From positions 1 through 43,126 of the forward strand of contig JAIOHL010000051.1 in assembly GCA_019913005.1 (NCBI GenBank): 43,126 nt of DNA, written 5' to 3'. Origin of the DNA: Anaerolineae bacterium. GTDB lineage: Bacteria > Chloroflexota > Anaerolineae > Aggregatilineales > J027. Position numbers and translations under genes: made by a program. The number at the start of each line of letters is the position of its first letter. Position 1 is the first letter of the stretch. Below are positions 1-10,200 of this stretch, in pieces. Below the pieces are notes generated by a model that was not told the origin of the DNA, made no database searches, and saw only the letters and a list, made by a program, of their open reading frames with translations.

Positions 1-8
1 ATCAAAAC

Positions 9-260
9 ATGAGTATTTTTTTGGAAGGCAAGGCTCGACTGATCTTCGAGAACAGCCCGATTCGGGTCATTTTGGCCCAAAAGCAGGGCATGAACGTCTT
101 TCGGGAAGATGCGGCTTTTCAGCATTTTAATGAACAGCACCTCTCGATTATTTCTTCGCTACCGAGTTTTCATTTTCTACTGGATATACAAGACGAAGGC
201 ACGTTCTACCTTGTTAATCGCGCTTCACGCGATGAGCTACGGCGGTTTAGCTCGACCTAA
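9..260 (+). CDS. Hypothetical protein, 83 aa
   Basis: Small open frame read in the same direction as the genes that follow; I do not recognise a family. The product is mixed alpha/beta in composition with no membrane segment, signal peptide or cysteine cluster. It ends 11 bases before the start codon of the next small gene, whose Shine-Dalgarno sequence lies between them, and that gene overlaps topA by 4 bases. This three-gene tight spacing is the main argument that the frame is real. The first 8 bases of the window are not enough to see its own ribosome binding site, and the start could lie further upstream outside the window. Confidence 0.5.
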   Translation: MSIFLEGKARLIFENSPIRVILAQKQGMNVFREDAAFQHFNEQHLSIISSLPSFHFLLDIQDEGTFYLVNRASRDELRRFSST

Positions 261-271
261 AAGGAGATTTG

Positions 272-445
272 ATGGCAAAAAAGATGACGGATACGACCAC
301 CTTTCAGGTTCTGGAAAAAGATGCCTATCACGCTTTCATTGAGTGGCCGCTGTTTCTCATGCGTAAGCTGAAGCAGTTGGAACAGCATATTGCGGCGGCT
401 GAGGAAAATCTCAAGGGGACGGGCCAACGAAAGGAACAGAAATGA
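272..445 (+). CDS. Small hypothetical protein (57 aa), translationally coupled to topoisomerase
   Basis: An ATG at 272 follows a good ribosome binding site (AAGGAG at 261-266, five bases before the start). The frame encodes 57 residues, starting MAKKMTDTTTFQVL and ending in a Lys/Gln-rich tail, with a predicted amphipathic helix (KLKQLEQHIAAAEENL). Its TGA (443-445) overlaps the topA start codon (442-444) in an ATGA arrangement, which suggests translational coupling. No family is recognised. The strong SD and the overlap support a real gene despite the short length. Confidence 0.6.
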   Translation: MAKKMTDTTTFQVLEKDAYHAFIEWPLFLMRKLKQLEQHIAAAEENLKGTGQRKEQK

Positions 446-2346
446 GCAAATCGAAGGCGGCCAAACGTCTGGTGATTGTCGAATCGCCGGGCAAGGTCAA
501 GAAAATCCAGTCGTATTTGGGGGGCGAATTTCGTGTCATGGCTTCAATGGGCCATGTGCGTGATCTGCCTGCCGATGAGCTTGGCATTGATGTGGAAGGT
601 GGTTTCGTTCCCAAATGGCAGGCAGTCGCAGGCAAAAACACGGTCATCAAGCGCTTAGTTAAGGCAATGCAGGAGGCCGAGGCTATCTATCTGGCAACCG
701 ACCCTGACCGTGAAGGCGAAGCGATTGCCGCCCATATTTTGGCACTCACCAAACTGCCACGTGAGCAACCCGTGATGCGCGTGACCTTCACCGCTATCAC
801 TCAGGCGGCAGTGCGGCACGCGGTGGAAAATCCTCGGCGTTTGGATATGGCTTTGGTTGCTGCCCAACACGCTCGTCGTAAACTGGATCGTTTGGTAGGG
901 TATCTGGTTAGCCCAATTGCTTGTCGGGTACTGGATGGTCGTTATTCCGCTGGGCGAGTCCAGTCGCCAGCCCTGCGTCTCGTAGTCGAACGCGAACGGG
1001 CCATTCAGTCCTTTGCTCCGGAGACCTACTTCATCATTGAAGCATTATTGGGAGCGGGGGAATCCAGTTTCAAAGCCAAACTGACTCAAGTTCAGGGCAA
1101 AGAGCTGCCTCTAAAAGAAGCGGATTTCGTCAAACGGTTGGCTGCGACTCTCAATGCGGCAGTTTATTGGGTGGGTGAAATCAATACCGAAACTGCCCAG
1201 CGGAAACCACCAGCGCCTTTCACCACGAGCACTTTGCAGCAGGCTGCCAGCAGCACTTTGGGGTTATCACCTGAAAAGACGATGCAATTGGCTCAACTGC
1301 TTTACGAGGCTTCACTCATTACCTATATGCGAACCGATGCTGTGTTTATCACACCGGAAGCGCAAACAGCCGCGCTGGACTTTGTTGGCGAGACTTACGG
1401 AGCGCAGTATGTCCCGTCTGAGAAGCCGCAGTACAAGAGTAAACCCAATGCACAGGAGGCCCATGAAGCGATTCGCCCAGCCGATGTTACACTCATACCC
1501 GATCAGATTAAAGAGGAGGTGGGTGAGGGGGCCGTTTTGTATGGACTGATTTGGCGGCGTTTTGTTGCTAGCCAGATGGCCGCTGGAATGGACAGCGTAC
1601 AAACTATCACCGTGTTGGCAGGCAAACAGGCAGGTCAACCCTTTCCGGTAAAACTGACTGCCCGCAGCGTGACACCCCAATTTGATGGTTTTCGGCGAGT
1701 GTATCTGGCTGATTCCGATGTGGAAGCGGATGAATTAGCCGAGACGGAAATTACCCTCCCAGTGTTGCAGGAAGGCCAACCTCTGACCCTGCAAAAACTG
1801 CTGCCCCAACAGAAACAAACCCAAGCCCCAGCGCGTTTCACCGAAGCACAACTGGTACATGAATTGGAAAAACGCGGTATTGGGCGACCCAGCACCTATG
1901 CAGCCATTTTGAGCAATCTCAAGTCACGGGAGTATGTGCGTTTGGAGAAAAAGCGACTCACGCCCACCGCGACTGGCCTGAAGTTGACGGATTATCTGAT
2001 GGGTGGCTTTGCCACATTGCTGGCGGATGATTACACCGCCCGGATGGAAAGTACCCTTGATGAGATTGCGACAGGACAGCGCGAAGAATTGGATGTGCTG
2101 CAAGCCTTTTGGGGTGAATTCCAACCCCTGCTGCGTGGGGCGGCGGCTGAAATTAGCTCTTTGCCCGCCCAAGAAAAACGTCCCGAACCGCCGAAAACAG
2201 GTGAGCCATGCCCGCAGTGTGGCAGTGATCTGGTGTATCGCACTGGCTCGAAGGGGCAGTTTATTGGCTGTTCGGCTTTTCCCAAGTGCCGCTATGCGGT
2301 GGGTTTGGAACACCAGCCCCTGATTCTACAGCCTGCCAAATCTTAG
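442..2346 (+). CDS. Type IA DNA topoisomerase (plasmid/ICE-type topoisomerase I)
   Basis: Single-strand passing topoisomerase that relaxes negatively supercoiled DNA through a 5'-phosphotyrosine intermediate. The N-terminal Toprim domain opens with LVIVESPGKVKKI and carries the metal-binding acidic motif D87-P-D89-R-E91-G-E93. The central gate domain has the nucleophile in SLITYMRTD (Tyr295), and the nearby EAIRPAD motif is also typical of the family. A single C-terminal four-cysteine zinc finger is present (C590, C593, C610, C616). At 634 aa it is shorter than most chromosomal TopA proteins, which usually have several C-terminal zinc or other domains, and this fits an element-borne copy. Translationally coupled to the 57-aa gene upstream. 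Whether it serves replication, transfer or both cannot be read from the sequence. Confidence 0.93.
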   Translation: MSKSKAAKRLVIVESPGKVKKIQSYLGGEFRVMASMGHVRDLPADELGIDVEGGFVPKWQAVAGKNTVIKRLVKAMQEAEAIYLATDPDREGEAIAAHILALTKLPREQPVMRVTFTAITQAAVRHAVENPRRLDMALVAAQHARRKLDRLVGYLVSPIACRVLDGRYSAGRVQSPALRLVVERERAIQSFAPETYFIIEALLGAGESSFKAKLTQVQGKELPLKEADFVKRLAATLNAAVYWVGEINTETAQRKPPAPFTTSTLQQAASSTLGLSPEKTMQLAQLLYEASLITYMRTDAVFITPEAQTAALDFVGETYGAQYVPSEKPQYKSKPNAQEAHEAIRPADVTLIPDQIKEEVGEGAVLYGLIWRRFVASQMAAGMDSVQTITVLAGKQAGQPFPVKLTARSVTPQFDGFRRVYLADSDVEADELAETEITLPVLQEGQPLTLQKLLPQQKQTQAPARFTEAQLVHELEKRGIGRPSTYAAILSNLKSREYVRLEKKRLTPTATGLKLTDYLMGGFATLLADDYTARMESTLDEIATGQREELDVLQAFWGEFQPLLRGAAAEISSLPAQEKRPEPPKTGEPCPQCGSDLVYRTGSKGQFIGCSAFPKCRYAVGLEHQPLILQPAKS

Positions 2347-2360
2347 GGTGAGGTACTGGT

Positions 2361-3503
2361 ATGAGTTTGCTGCCACCTGACGATAATTGGCTGATCGAAG
2401 AGCCGTCGGATGATCTGTTCGATACCTTTGAGGACGAACCACCGGAATGGGACTTTGAAGATGCCACGCCATCCGAACCCCCAGATTTTCCGCCAATGGA
2501 CGATGAACCGGAGGCCTATGCGCCACCGATCCCTTCGGCACCGGATTATGTTGTACCAGAGGAATTATATGCCGATGAACCGCTGGAACTACCTGCCGAG
2601 GCCTATCCCACCCAGACAACCGCCCCTGTATCTGAAACCCTAGTTATCGAACGGGCAAGCACATGGCGGTTGCAGCAGAGTGGCGTCTTGATTGAGGAGG
2701 TCTTTGCCGATGCCCCTGACCCCGACCACTATGCGGTGGGTATCATGGAAGTTTGGCACGATCCCCAGACAGGCGACCAAAAAGGCGCGTATTTGCATAT
2801 GGCGGATGCACCCTATTTGGAACGTGCCGAAGAAATGCGGAACAACATCTACCGCATGGCCGATCAAGCAGGGGTGTCCGATCCCGATCTGGGGAATTTC
2901 GCGCATGGACTCATTCAGCAGCGCGGCGAGTGGCAGCCCTTGACCGATACTCAGTGGGAGGTGGTGGACAACACGCTTGCCGCCGACACACCAGATTTCC
3001 AAGATGAGGCGACATGGGCCGCACGCGATCCCCTGCTGGCACAGGCGGTTGAGATAAGTGGGGCTGAACTGGCTCGTGAGGAAATTGACCAACCGCATGA
3101 ATTGCAGGCCGTCATGCGTGGTTTGGGCTTGCAAGCGGCGGATTTTGACCCGGCCAACACACCGCCGCCTCTTTTTGATGAAAGCACCAATACGGCCTAT
3201 TGGATTGGCGTTTATCAGCCTGACCCGAACAACTCCCATGAGGCGATTACCTCCATCCTCTCGATTCAGCAGGATGAGACTGGTCATCCGATTGCCCATC
3301 TTGCGCCTGTCGCCACTGGGGATTGGGATCATGCTTATCGCACCGCCGAATATCTGCTGGGGGTCGCCGAGCGCACACAAGATGTGGGGCAGGTGTTAGA
3401 TACTGCCGAAGCAATGGCCGTCGCTACCCAGCAGCGCGACCTATGGGGCATTCCTGTGGAGGATGAGATTGCGTTCAGTCCGGTGGGGATGGAAATCGAA
3501 TGA
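2361..3503 (+). CDS. Acidic hypothetical protein with two copies of an element-specific repeat module
   Basis: A 380-aa protein starting 14 bases after the topoisomerase stop. The first ~85 residues are very rich in Asp, Glu and Pro and probably disordered. After that come two related modules. The first starts near HYAVGIMEVWHDPQTGDQKG and the second near AYWIGVYQPDPNNSHEAITS, each followed by an Ala/Glu-rich helix (ERAEEMRNNIYRMAD; AYRTAEYLLGVAERTQ). The same pattern of a short beta-rich start and then a helix recurs several times in the two large proteins encoded at 7223-12634, so these three genes form a family within the element. No catalytic motif, membrane segment or known domain was recognised. 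Confidence 0.8.
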   Translation: MSLLPPDDNWLIEEPSDDLFDTFEDEPPEWDFEDATPSEPPDFPPMDDEPEAYAPPIPSAPDYVVPEELYADEPLELPAEAYPTQTTAPVSETLVIERASTWRLQQSGVLIEEVFADAPDPDHYAVGIMEVWHDPQTGDQKGAYLHMADAPYLERAEEMRNNIYRMADQAGVSDPDLGNFAHGLIQQRGEWQPLTDTQWEVVDNTLAADTPDFQDEATWAARDPLLAQAVEISGAELAREEIDQPHELQAVMRGLGLQAADFDPANTPPPLFDESTNTAYWIGVYQPDPNNSHEAITSILSIQQDETGHPIAHLAPVATGDWDHAYRTAEYLLGVAERTQDVGQVLDTAEAMAVATQQRDLWGIPVEDEIAFSPVGMEIE

Positions 3504-3571
3504 TACACAGTGCAATCAGCGTGAATTGGGTACCTGCATTGCCTGTGAACATACCTATCACTCAAACTAAC

Positions 3572-6500
3572 TCATTTTGACTTGTCCGAATTGCCCTGTT
3601 CCTCCCGCCAGCGCCGCACAGCTTCCAATGCTTCCGGTGTACCGATTTGACCTAATGCCCATACTGCATCAGAGCGCACATCTGCATCAGAATCGCGCAA
3701 GGTGTCTAGCAAGATTGGAATGACAGCGGAATCGCCAATGTTCCCCAATACCACTACTGCTATTCGGCGAACATTGGCTTCAGAATCGTGTAGGGCCACT
3801 AATAACTCGGGAATGGCTAATTCGCCTATATTTTTCAGTACCACCACCGCCCGACCGAGCACCCAAAGGTCATCACAATCATGTAGGGCGTGCAAAAGAC
3901 CGGCGATGGCTGGTGTGCCTATCCTAGTCAATGCTTCAATTGCCTTATATCTCACCCTATCATCGCTATCTCTCAGAGCCTCCGCGAGACCGGGGACGGC
4001 AGTCGAGTCACCGATTTCGCCCAATCTGTAAGCCGCTCCTTCACGAATCGCAGCATTCTCAGCAAGAAGGCCTTTCAGATAAAAAGGCACCGGATTATCC
4101 CACCAGCGATGCACCACCTCTAGACCTTCCGATGTACCGATTTTTTCGAGGGCTTCGGCGGCATGGTCGCAAACAAACTCTTTCCCAGTTCCCAAAAGCC
4201 TTTCAGTGTCCGACAGCGCTTCAATCAGACTTGGTACTGCTGACGGGTTTCCAAGGATGCCTAGTGTTTTGGCTGTCTCACTTCGCACATATGGGTCAGA
4301 ATCACTCAATGTGGATAGCAGCGCAGGAGTGGTGGTTGGATCGCCGATCTGTCCCAATGCCTCGACCACGTTCTTACGCACTACCGCCTCCCTATCGTGC
4401 AAGGTATCCAACAGCACAGGAGTGGCGGTTAGGTCACCGATTCGCCCCAATGCTAATGCAGCCGCGGCTCGTCCATATTTCTTGAGATCACGGAGCGTGT
4501 CTAACAGCCCGGGGATGGCGGGCGTGCCAATTTTTTCTAATGCCTCAACTGCATTTCTGCGTACCAACCAATCGGTATCCCCTAGTGTCTCCAATAGGCT
4601 GGAGATGGAAGCTACGTCCCCAATACTACCTAATGCCTGTGTCGTGTGGGAGCGCACATCACTATCTTTATCGTGTAAAGCCTCCAACAAACTGGAAACG
4701 GCGGTTACATCCCCAATGTTGCCTAGTGCGGCGACGGCGCTGGCACGTACCTGTGGGCTAGGATCGTGTAGCGCCTCTAGTAGGTTGGGGAGAGCGACAG
4801 GGTCCCCGATGTTGCCCAATGCATTTGCTGCCAGACGGCGCACACTAATATCAGAATCGCGTAGGGCGTCTGAGAGAGCAGTGATGGCAATGGGGTCCCC
4901 AATGTTGCCTAGTGCGGCGGCGGCGCTGGCACGTACCTGTGGGCTAGGATCGTGTAGCGCTTCTAGTAGGTTGGGGAGAGCGACAGGGTCCTTGATGTTG
5001 CCCAATGCATTTGCTGCCCCTGCACGCACCTTTTCATTAAAATCCCGCAACGACTCTAATAGTCTGGGGACGGCAGGCGTCCCGATGTTGCCCAATGCTT
5101 CCCACGCCCTCCCTCGCACAATCTCATCGGCATCCCGAAGGATATCCAAGAGAGGAGGGACAGCAGCGGGATCACCGATTTGACCCAGTGCTAATGTCAC
5201 CGAACCACGCATTGTCGCATTGTTATTGTTCAGGGCTGCCGACAATGTGTCAATAACCTTTGCGCGGGCTGAATCTGAAACCTCAATCCCGCTCGCAAGG
5301 CAGTCAGCGGCCAGCAAGGGATCAATCCCGGTGATCTGAATAATAACCGATGAGGAATCAGCTAGAAGACCACATAAAGCTATTACTGCCTCGTCCCATT
5401 TGCCCACTGTTCGCCCGAAATAACCAAAACTGGGCTTCCGCAATTTTGTTTCAAACTCCACTCTTGACAATCCTACCGCTGCGAAATATTCCAGCATCAA
5501 CTGATGGCTAAAGCGCATCTCGTCGCCATTCATCGTAATCAAGTTTGCGCTGCGACCCACATTCAATAAATCTGTGTTGCCTAGCTTGCCTTCAGCGTAA
5601 TCCACTAGCACATCAATCGGTTGGTCTTCATCAATCATGCTAAATGCTAAATTACCGAACCCAGCCTGCATCTGTTCTAACGGAATCCAACTGGGGGTTT
5701 GGCGCAGGCGTTCACGTTCCCACAGTACCGTGACCAATTGATGAAACAATGCACCCGTATTGCGAGGCAAATCGCCGCCATATTCAAATATGAGCGCTAG
5801 AGCCGCAAGCAAATACGGATTGCGTGCCAGATGGAGCAGGGACCGTTCATCTTTGCGCTTCCTGTCCCCATCCGAATCATATCTTTCATACTGCGGAAAC
5901 ACCTTTTCAAGAAACGTCTTGGCCTGCTCCTCACCCAAATGCTGCACCGCGAACTCCCTAATTTTCTCATCCGTCAGCGGCTCGACCAGCACTGTCGGGA
6001 GGTCGCCCAATTTCAAATCGCCATGATAATCCCCTTGCCGGCAGGTGAGGACGGCATAACGTGGGCCGTCAGGGGATTGCAGCCATTGTCGCAGCAGGGC
6101 GGCCTTGTTTTTGCCTTCCCCACCCATCTCATTCAAGCCATCCAGATAGAGCCGCACCTGTCCGGATTGTAGTTTGCGCACCACGTCCCCGCTCATATAG
6201 GTCGCCTCCCATCGGCGGCGGATGAAATCGACAGCAGTAGATTCATCTGACCAGCGCGGCAGATAGACGAGGAAGGGCAAGGCGAATGAGCTATCACCCA
6301 TCTTCAATCCCTCTAAGCGGGCGCGGGCCATTTCTAATGCCAGACGGCGGATGGTGGTGGTTTTGCCCGCACCGGGGTCACCAATCAGCACAAATTTGTC
6401 ATGATCTGCGACAGCCTGCTGAATATTCTCAATCTTTTTGGTTTCGGGGCGCAACTCACGTTCGGGAGTAGGGGACTTCAGCAGCAGGGCCAGACTCGGT

Positions 6501-7063
6501 TCGACATTTTTGCGCGGACGGGGGTCGACGCGGACGACTTCAGATTGAGCGGAGAGAGCAATATGATTTTCGACCCCCTGCTGGCTTTCCAAATCGGCAA
6601 TCAGGCTGGTCAGATATTGGATTTCAGCGGAGGGCACATCCCCAAACGAGTCGTTTTGGTCGCGCTGGATACGTTCGACCAACAACTCGAATTGGGCTTG
6701 ATACGCCTTGTCATCCAGCCAATCCAAAAAATTGAGGCGCTGGATCCGTCGCAGCCGGAAAGGGATGTCATCGTCGTTCAGCCGCCGCAGCAGAATCGGG
6801 AAAATGGGCCAGTCTTTTTCAAGGGCATAGCTCCACTCATCGTGACACACCCGCGATTTCAAATAATCCGGGGTCAGAATGACAATCATACCGCGACAGT
6901 GACGTTTGAGGGCCTCATCAATCGCCTCGTCCCAATTGTCACCGGGTCGGATGTCCATGCGGTCAATCCAGATGTTGACCCCATGATTTTTTAGCGCAGC
7001 CGCTAGTTGGAGGGCGAACGGATTTTCTTCGGATTTATAGCTGATAAAGAGGGTGTCGGGCAT
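3572..7063 (-). CDS. TIR-NACHT-HEAT-repeat protein (NLR-like, putative antiphage STAND ATPase)
   Basis: Three-part 1163-aa protein. Residues 1-135 are a TIR domain: FISYKS at 6-11, and the usual catalytic glutamate position in the stretch SRVCHDEW (Glu76). Residues 215-560 are a NACHT/STAND NTPase with Walker A GDPGAGKTT (228-236) and Walker B LYLDGLNE (305-312), followed by a helical region. From about residue 600 to the end there are roughly sixteen 31-residue HEAT/PBS-lyase-type repeats built on ALGxIGDPxAVPxLLxALxDxDxxVR. In known bacterial antiviral STAND proteins the C-terminal repeats sense a phage product, the NTPase oligomerises and the TIR depletes NAD+; that role here is inferred. 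It stands alone, divergent from the 7223 gene, with its own promoter candidate at 7103-7131. Two HEAT units are duplicated almost exactly at DNA level (4711-4832 and 4897-5018). Confidence 0.9.
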   Translation of the reverse strand: MPDTLFISYKSEENPFALQLAAALKNHGVNIWIDRMDIRPGDNWDEAIDEALKRHCRGMIVILTPDYLKSRVCHDEWSYALEKDWPIFPILLRRLNDDDIPFRLRRIQRLNFLDWLDDKAYQAQFELLVERIQRDQNDSFGDVPSAEIQYLTSLIADLESQQGVENHIALSAQSEVVRVDPRPRKNVEPSLALLLKSPTPERELRPETKKIENIQQAVADHDKFVLIGDPGAGKTTTIRRLALEMARARLEGLKMGDSSFALPFLVYLPRWSDESTAVDFIRRRWEATYMSGDVVRKLQSGQVRLYLDGLNEMGGEGKNKAALLRQWLQSPDGPRYAVLTCRQGDYHGDLKLGDLPTVLVEPLTDEKIREFAVQHLGEEQAKTFLEKVFPQYERYDSDGDRKRKDERSLLHLARNPYLLAALALIFEYGGDLPRNTGALFHQLVTVLWERERLRQTPSWIPLEQMQAGFGNLAFSMIDEDQPIDVLVDYAEGKLGNTDLLNVGRSANLITMNGDEMRFSHQLMLEYFAAVGLSRVEFETKLRKPSFGYFGRTVGKWDEAVIALCGLLADSSSVIIQITGIDPLLAADCLASGIEVSDSARAKVIDTLSAALNNNNATMRGSVTLALGQIGDPAAVPPLLDILRDADEIVRGRAWEALGNIGTPAVPRLLESLRDFNEKVRAGAANALGNIKDPVALPNLLEALHDPSPQVRASAAAALGNIGDPIAITALSDALRDSDISVRRLAANALGNIGDPVALPNLLEALHDPSPQVRASAVAALGNIGDVTAVSSLLEALHDKDSDVRSHTTQALGSIGDVASISSLLETLGDTDWLVRRNAVEALEKIGTPAIPGLLDTLRDLKKYGRAAAALALGRIGDLTATPVLLDTLHDREAVVRKNVVEALGQIGDPTTTPALLSTLSDSDPYVRSETAKTLGILGNPSAVPSLIEALSDTERLLGTGKEFVCDHAAEALEKIGTSEGLEVVHRWWDNPVPFYLKGLLAENAAIREGAAYRLGEIGDSTAVPGLAEALRDSDDRVRYKAIEALTRIGTPAIAGLLHALHDCDDLWVLGRAVVVLKNIGELAIPELLVALHDSEANVRRIAVVVLGNIGDSAVIPILLDTLRDSDADVRSDAVWALGQIGTPEALEAVRRWREEQGNSDKSK
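4711..4832. repeat. Direct repeat copy 1 inside HEAT-repeat region
   Basis: 122 bases that recur at 4897-5018 with 4 mismatches by direct alignment. The offset is 186 bases, exactly two 93-base (31-aa) HEAT units. The surrounding HEAT units match each other only at protein level, so this pair points to a recent in-frame duplication. Confidence 0.9.
4897..5018. repeat. Direct repeat copy 2 inside HEAT-repeat region
   Basis: Second copy of the 122-base segment at 4711-4832, with 118 of 122 bases identical. The reading frame is kept because the spacing is a multiple of 93 bases. Confidence 0.9.
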
Positions 7064-7102
7064 GTGGGTGTCCCATAGAACAGGTCAGTCACAATACCCA
7101 AA

Positions 7103-7131
7103 ATTATAGGATTGGAGATGGAAACGTGCAA
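7103..7131 (-). promoter_or_regulatory. Sigma70-like promoter for the TIR-NACHT-HEAT gene
   Basis: On the minus strand a TTGCAC box (7131-7126) is followed after exactly 17 bases by a perfect TATAAT (7108-7103). The -10 box lies 40 bases upstream of the start codon at 7063. The match is good for a housekeeping promoter. No operator-like palindrome is evident between it and the gene. Confidence 0.55.
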
Positions 7132-7222
7132 TTTTCGATATGGATTTCCTCGATTGTGATTGATCCTCTTTCGTCAAACCATTGAACAACCCCAAATCCT
7201 TACCGCCTCTACACTTTTTATT

Positions 7223-10200
7223 ATGACTACGGCAGCAATTCGACAATTCCCCAACGATACTTTTAGCGTGCTGGATGAGGATGGTTCAGCGCATCTTGTC
7301 GCGTTCGATGAGGGCGCGGTCTATGGCGTCGAATTGCCGTTCCCCGAAAGTGATGATGACCGTTACCGCGTGGATTTAGTCCGCAGCACTCGTCAAACGC
7401 ATGGGGTCGAAGTCGAACAGCGGCTGACGTTGGCGGAGTATGTCAGTCATACCGAAGCCGAAGAACACCTCCACGAAGCCTCCACCGCCCTCTATGAGCA
7501 GGGCCGCGCCGCCATTGAGGAGCATCTACCCAGTATCCAGAACCAACCTATTGAATATGCGGCAGGGTACATGGTTGCCAGCTATCCCCCCGATGCAGTG
7601 TTCACGGGGGAGTCGGCTTCGGTCTCCATTCTCGCGCTTAACGAACAGGGTACTGCCAATGCCGTAATTGGCCGGAATATATCTCCTCATGAAGCCTCAG
7701 CCTTGAGCATGACACTCGAAGAGGCACAGGCTAAGGGGAATTTACCAATGCTGATGGAAACCGCTGCCCATGAAGCGCAGGCACGTGGTCATTTGTCAGC
7801 CGATCAGCCGCTGTTCCCTGCCTCCCCTAACTCCCCAACATTCTATTTAGACCATCGGGCGGAGATGGAACGTGCTGCTGAAATGGAGATAGACGCTCCA
7901 TCAGATGTGGGCTGGGGCTGGCATGAAACTTGTTTTGCTGTTTTGCCGCCGACGCAATCCGGGCAACTCTATCAAACAGCACTGCTGGATGTGTACCGCG
8001 ATGTTTTGAGCGGTGATCTGGCAGGTAGTTATCTGCCACTGGGTCAGCATAACACCCTAGCAGGAGCGCAGGGACAATGTGATGAACTGGAAGCGGTAGC
8101 TTTCGATGCCCATGATTCTTCGGAAGGCTGGGTGAAATTTTCTGAAAAGCAAGTGGATACCCCCACATGGCAGCCGATGCAGCCTGCCCATTATGCCTTA
8201 TATGAACAACGGGTTGGGCGCGAGCCACTATCTGACCTGCCCACTTATCCCGAGATGGACTCCTTGTTAGCTGAGGCGCTGCGTTTGGGTGGAGAGATTA
8301 CGGATATAAAAAGAGAGGAACAAGGTATGGCAAATACATTAAAAGCCGAACGGGTAGCTTGGCAAACCGACCTGAATGAACATGTGAGTTATCTCCCACC
8401 TTACGTCATGGCGGCTTATCGTTCGCCCGAAAATGCCACTGGTATCGCTCCCCTGCGTATCCATCCACAGAGTGATCCCACATCACCGCTGTACGGGTTT
8501 GAAGTATCGGCCCCGAATGACAAAGGGGATGTGACATTATCGGCAATCAAAACGTTTGAAAGCGATATCCTACAAAAAGAAGTCACCGAATCTGCCGTTC
8601 TCAAAACGTACCGCCCCCGCGACTATGATGAATCGGTCTCGTATCTTGACCCGCGCTCGGATGCCATCGCCGATGCCCGCGCCTTGGTTTATGAATGGGG
8701 TCGTCATGATCTTGACCATGCAATGGGATCGGCGCTACGGCTGGCCCAAGATAATGGTTTTAAGGGCGATACGCTCTTTGAACATGGTCCGGCGGACGCC
8801 TTCACCATCCCCGATGATGCCCGCCCAATCGCGACCATTCATCGGGAGCGGGAATGGGAACGGGATGCCGAATTGTTTGGCTTGAATGGGTACAAAGTTC
8901 CCCTGCCTGCCCATGTGATTCATGCCCAAGAAGTTGGGCGATACGGTGGCGAGATAGAAGTCGAACCCGGCCTTTTTTATGGGGTGATGGTGCGTGAAGA
9001 AGCATCGGAAGGCAGCGAGCAACCCACCTATCTGGTCGAAGGGGTCAAAGCGTGGCTCGAACATGAGACGCTCGAGACCAAAATGGAAGCCGTGACGTTG
9101 GGCATGGAATCAGACCGCGCCGCAGCATTCCAAACTGCCTATCAGGTTGTGGAATCCCCGGATGTAGTAGATCGGTTGGAAACAATGGCCGGGCTGGCCC
9201 ATGACTTTGCCCAACATGCTGCCGACTTGCCTGAAGATAGAATGCCCACCTCTCTGCATCTACGCAATGAAGGTTTATTCCATGAAGGGCCACCTGATCC
9301 GGCACGTCATGGGCTAGAAATGGATTGGGGAAGTCATGAGGCGGCAGCAATTGTGACCCCTCCCCCTGCATCGAATCATTTTGCTCCCCCACGCCTTGAT
9401 TACAGCCGGATGGTTGGCGAAGCGGCCTACGACCTGCCTTTGGAAGAGGGGCTGGGTTATGAATTTCGGATGCGCCCCATCCCGGACTTGGAAGTTGAAG
9501 TGGCTCGTTATGGGGTCGATGCGCTGGCGGTTGAAACTGTCAAACACTGGCAGGCAAACGATGAACCTCAGCAAGAGGTGGTAACTCTGGGTATTTACTT
9601 TGACCGCGATGAAGCCCGCGAAGAAGTGGATACCTATGTTTCTATGGCAGAACGAGAAGGTATTCAATCCGCTATGACCCGTGCGGCGATGCTGGCGGAT
9701 GTGCAAAGTTACCCGGATATGGTGAGTCGAGCTGAGGAACTAGACCTCCACCTCAACGCGGATGTGCGTTTTGGGGAGATGTTTCAGGAAGGCCCGGATG
9801 ACCCTTTCCTTGCCGAGCGGGAAATAAACTATGCGGCCCAACAGTATGCAGCGGATTATCCGCCCCACCATGAGCTATCCTTTGAGGTTGTGCCCGTTCA
9901 CAGTCCCACCGGAGCGTCTTTAGGGCATTCAGTCGTGGCGCTCGATGCAGCATGGGAACATGATGAGACCTCCCGCGACTGGGATACATCGCAGATGGTG
10001 ACGGCCTACGAAGTCGCCCAGTTTGAGCAGCAGCACGAAGCCGACTTCTACGCGGCATCTCTGCGAGAATACTTGGACAAACGCGATTTGGAGATACAAG
10101 GGAGCAACCTTGTACCGGCACTTGAGTTTGTCCAAAGTGTGCAGTCGGTCAATGGGGTAGGCGAAAACAAGTATGTGCTCAATCCCTCGGAAGTCGCACG

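Noticed and set aside
4700-5100. Regularly spaced repeats, considered as a CRISPR array
   Set aside because: The period is 93 bases, a multiple of codons, and the repeats are coding HEAT units without unique spacers of fixed size.
4206-5183. Long plus-strand open frame (325 codons) opposite the HEAT region
   Set aside because: It is the mirror of the 93-base HEAT repeats on the other strand. Its repeated Ser/Arg-rich sequence has no protein-like features and the minus-strand frame is a clear TIR-NACHT-HEAT protein.
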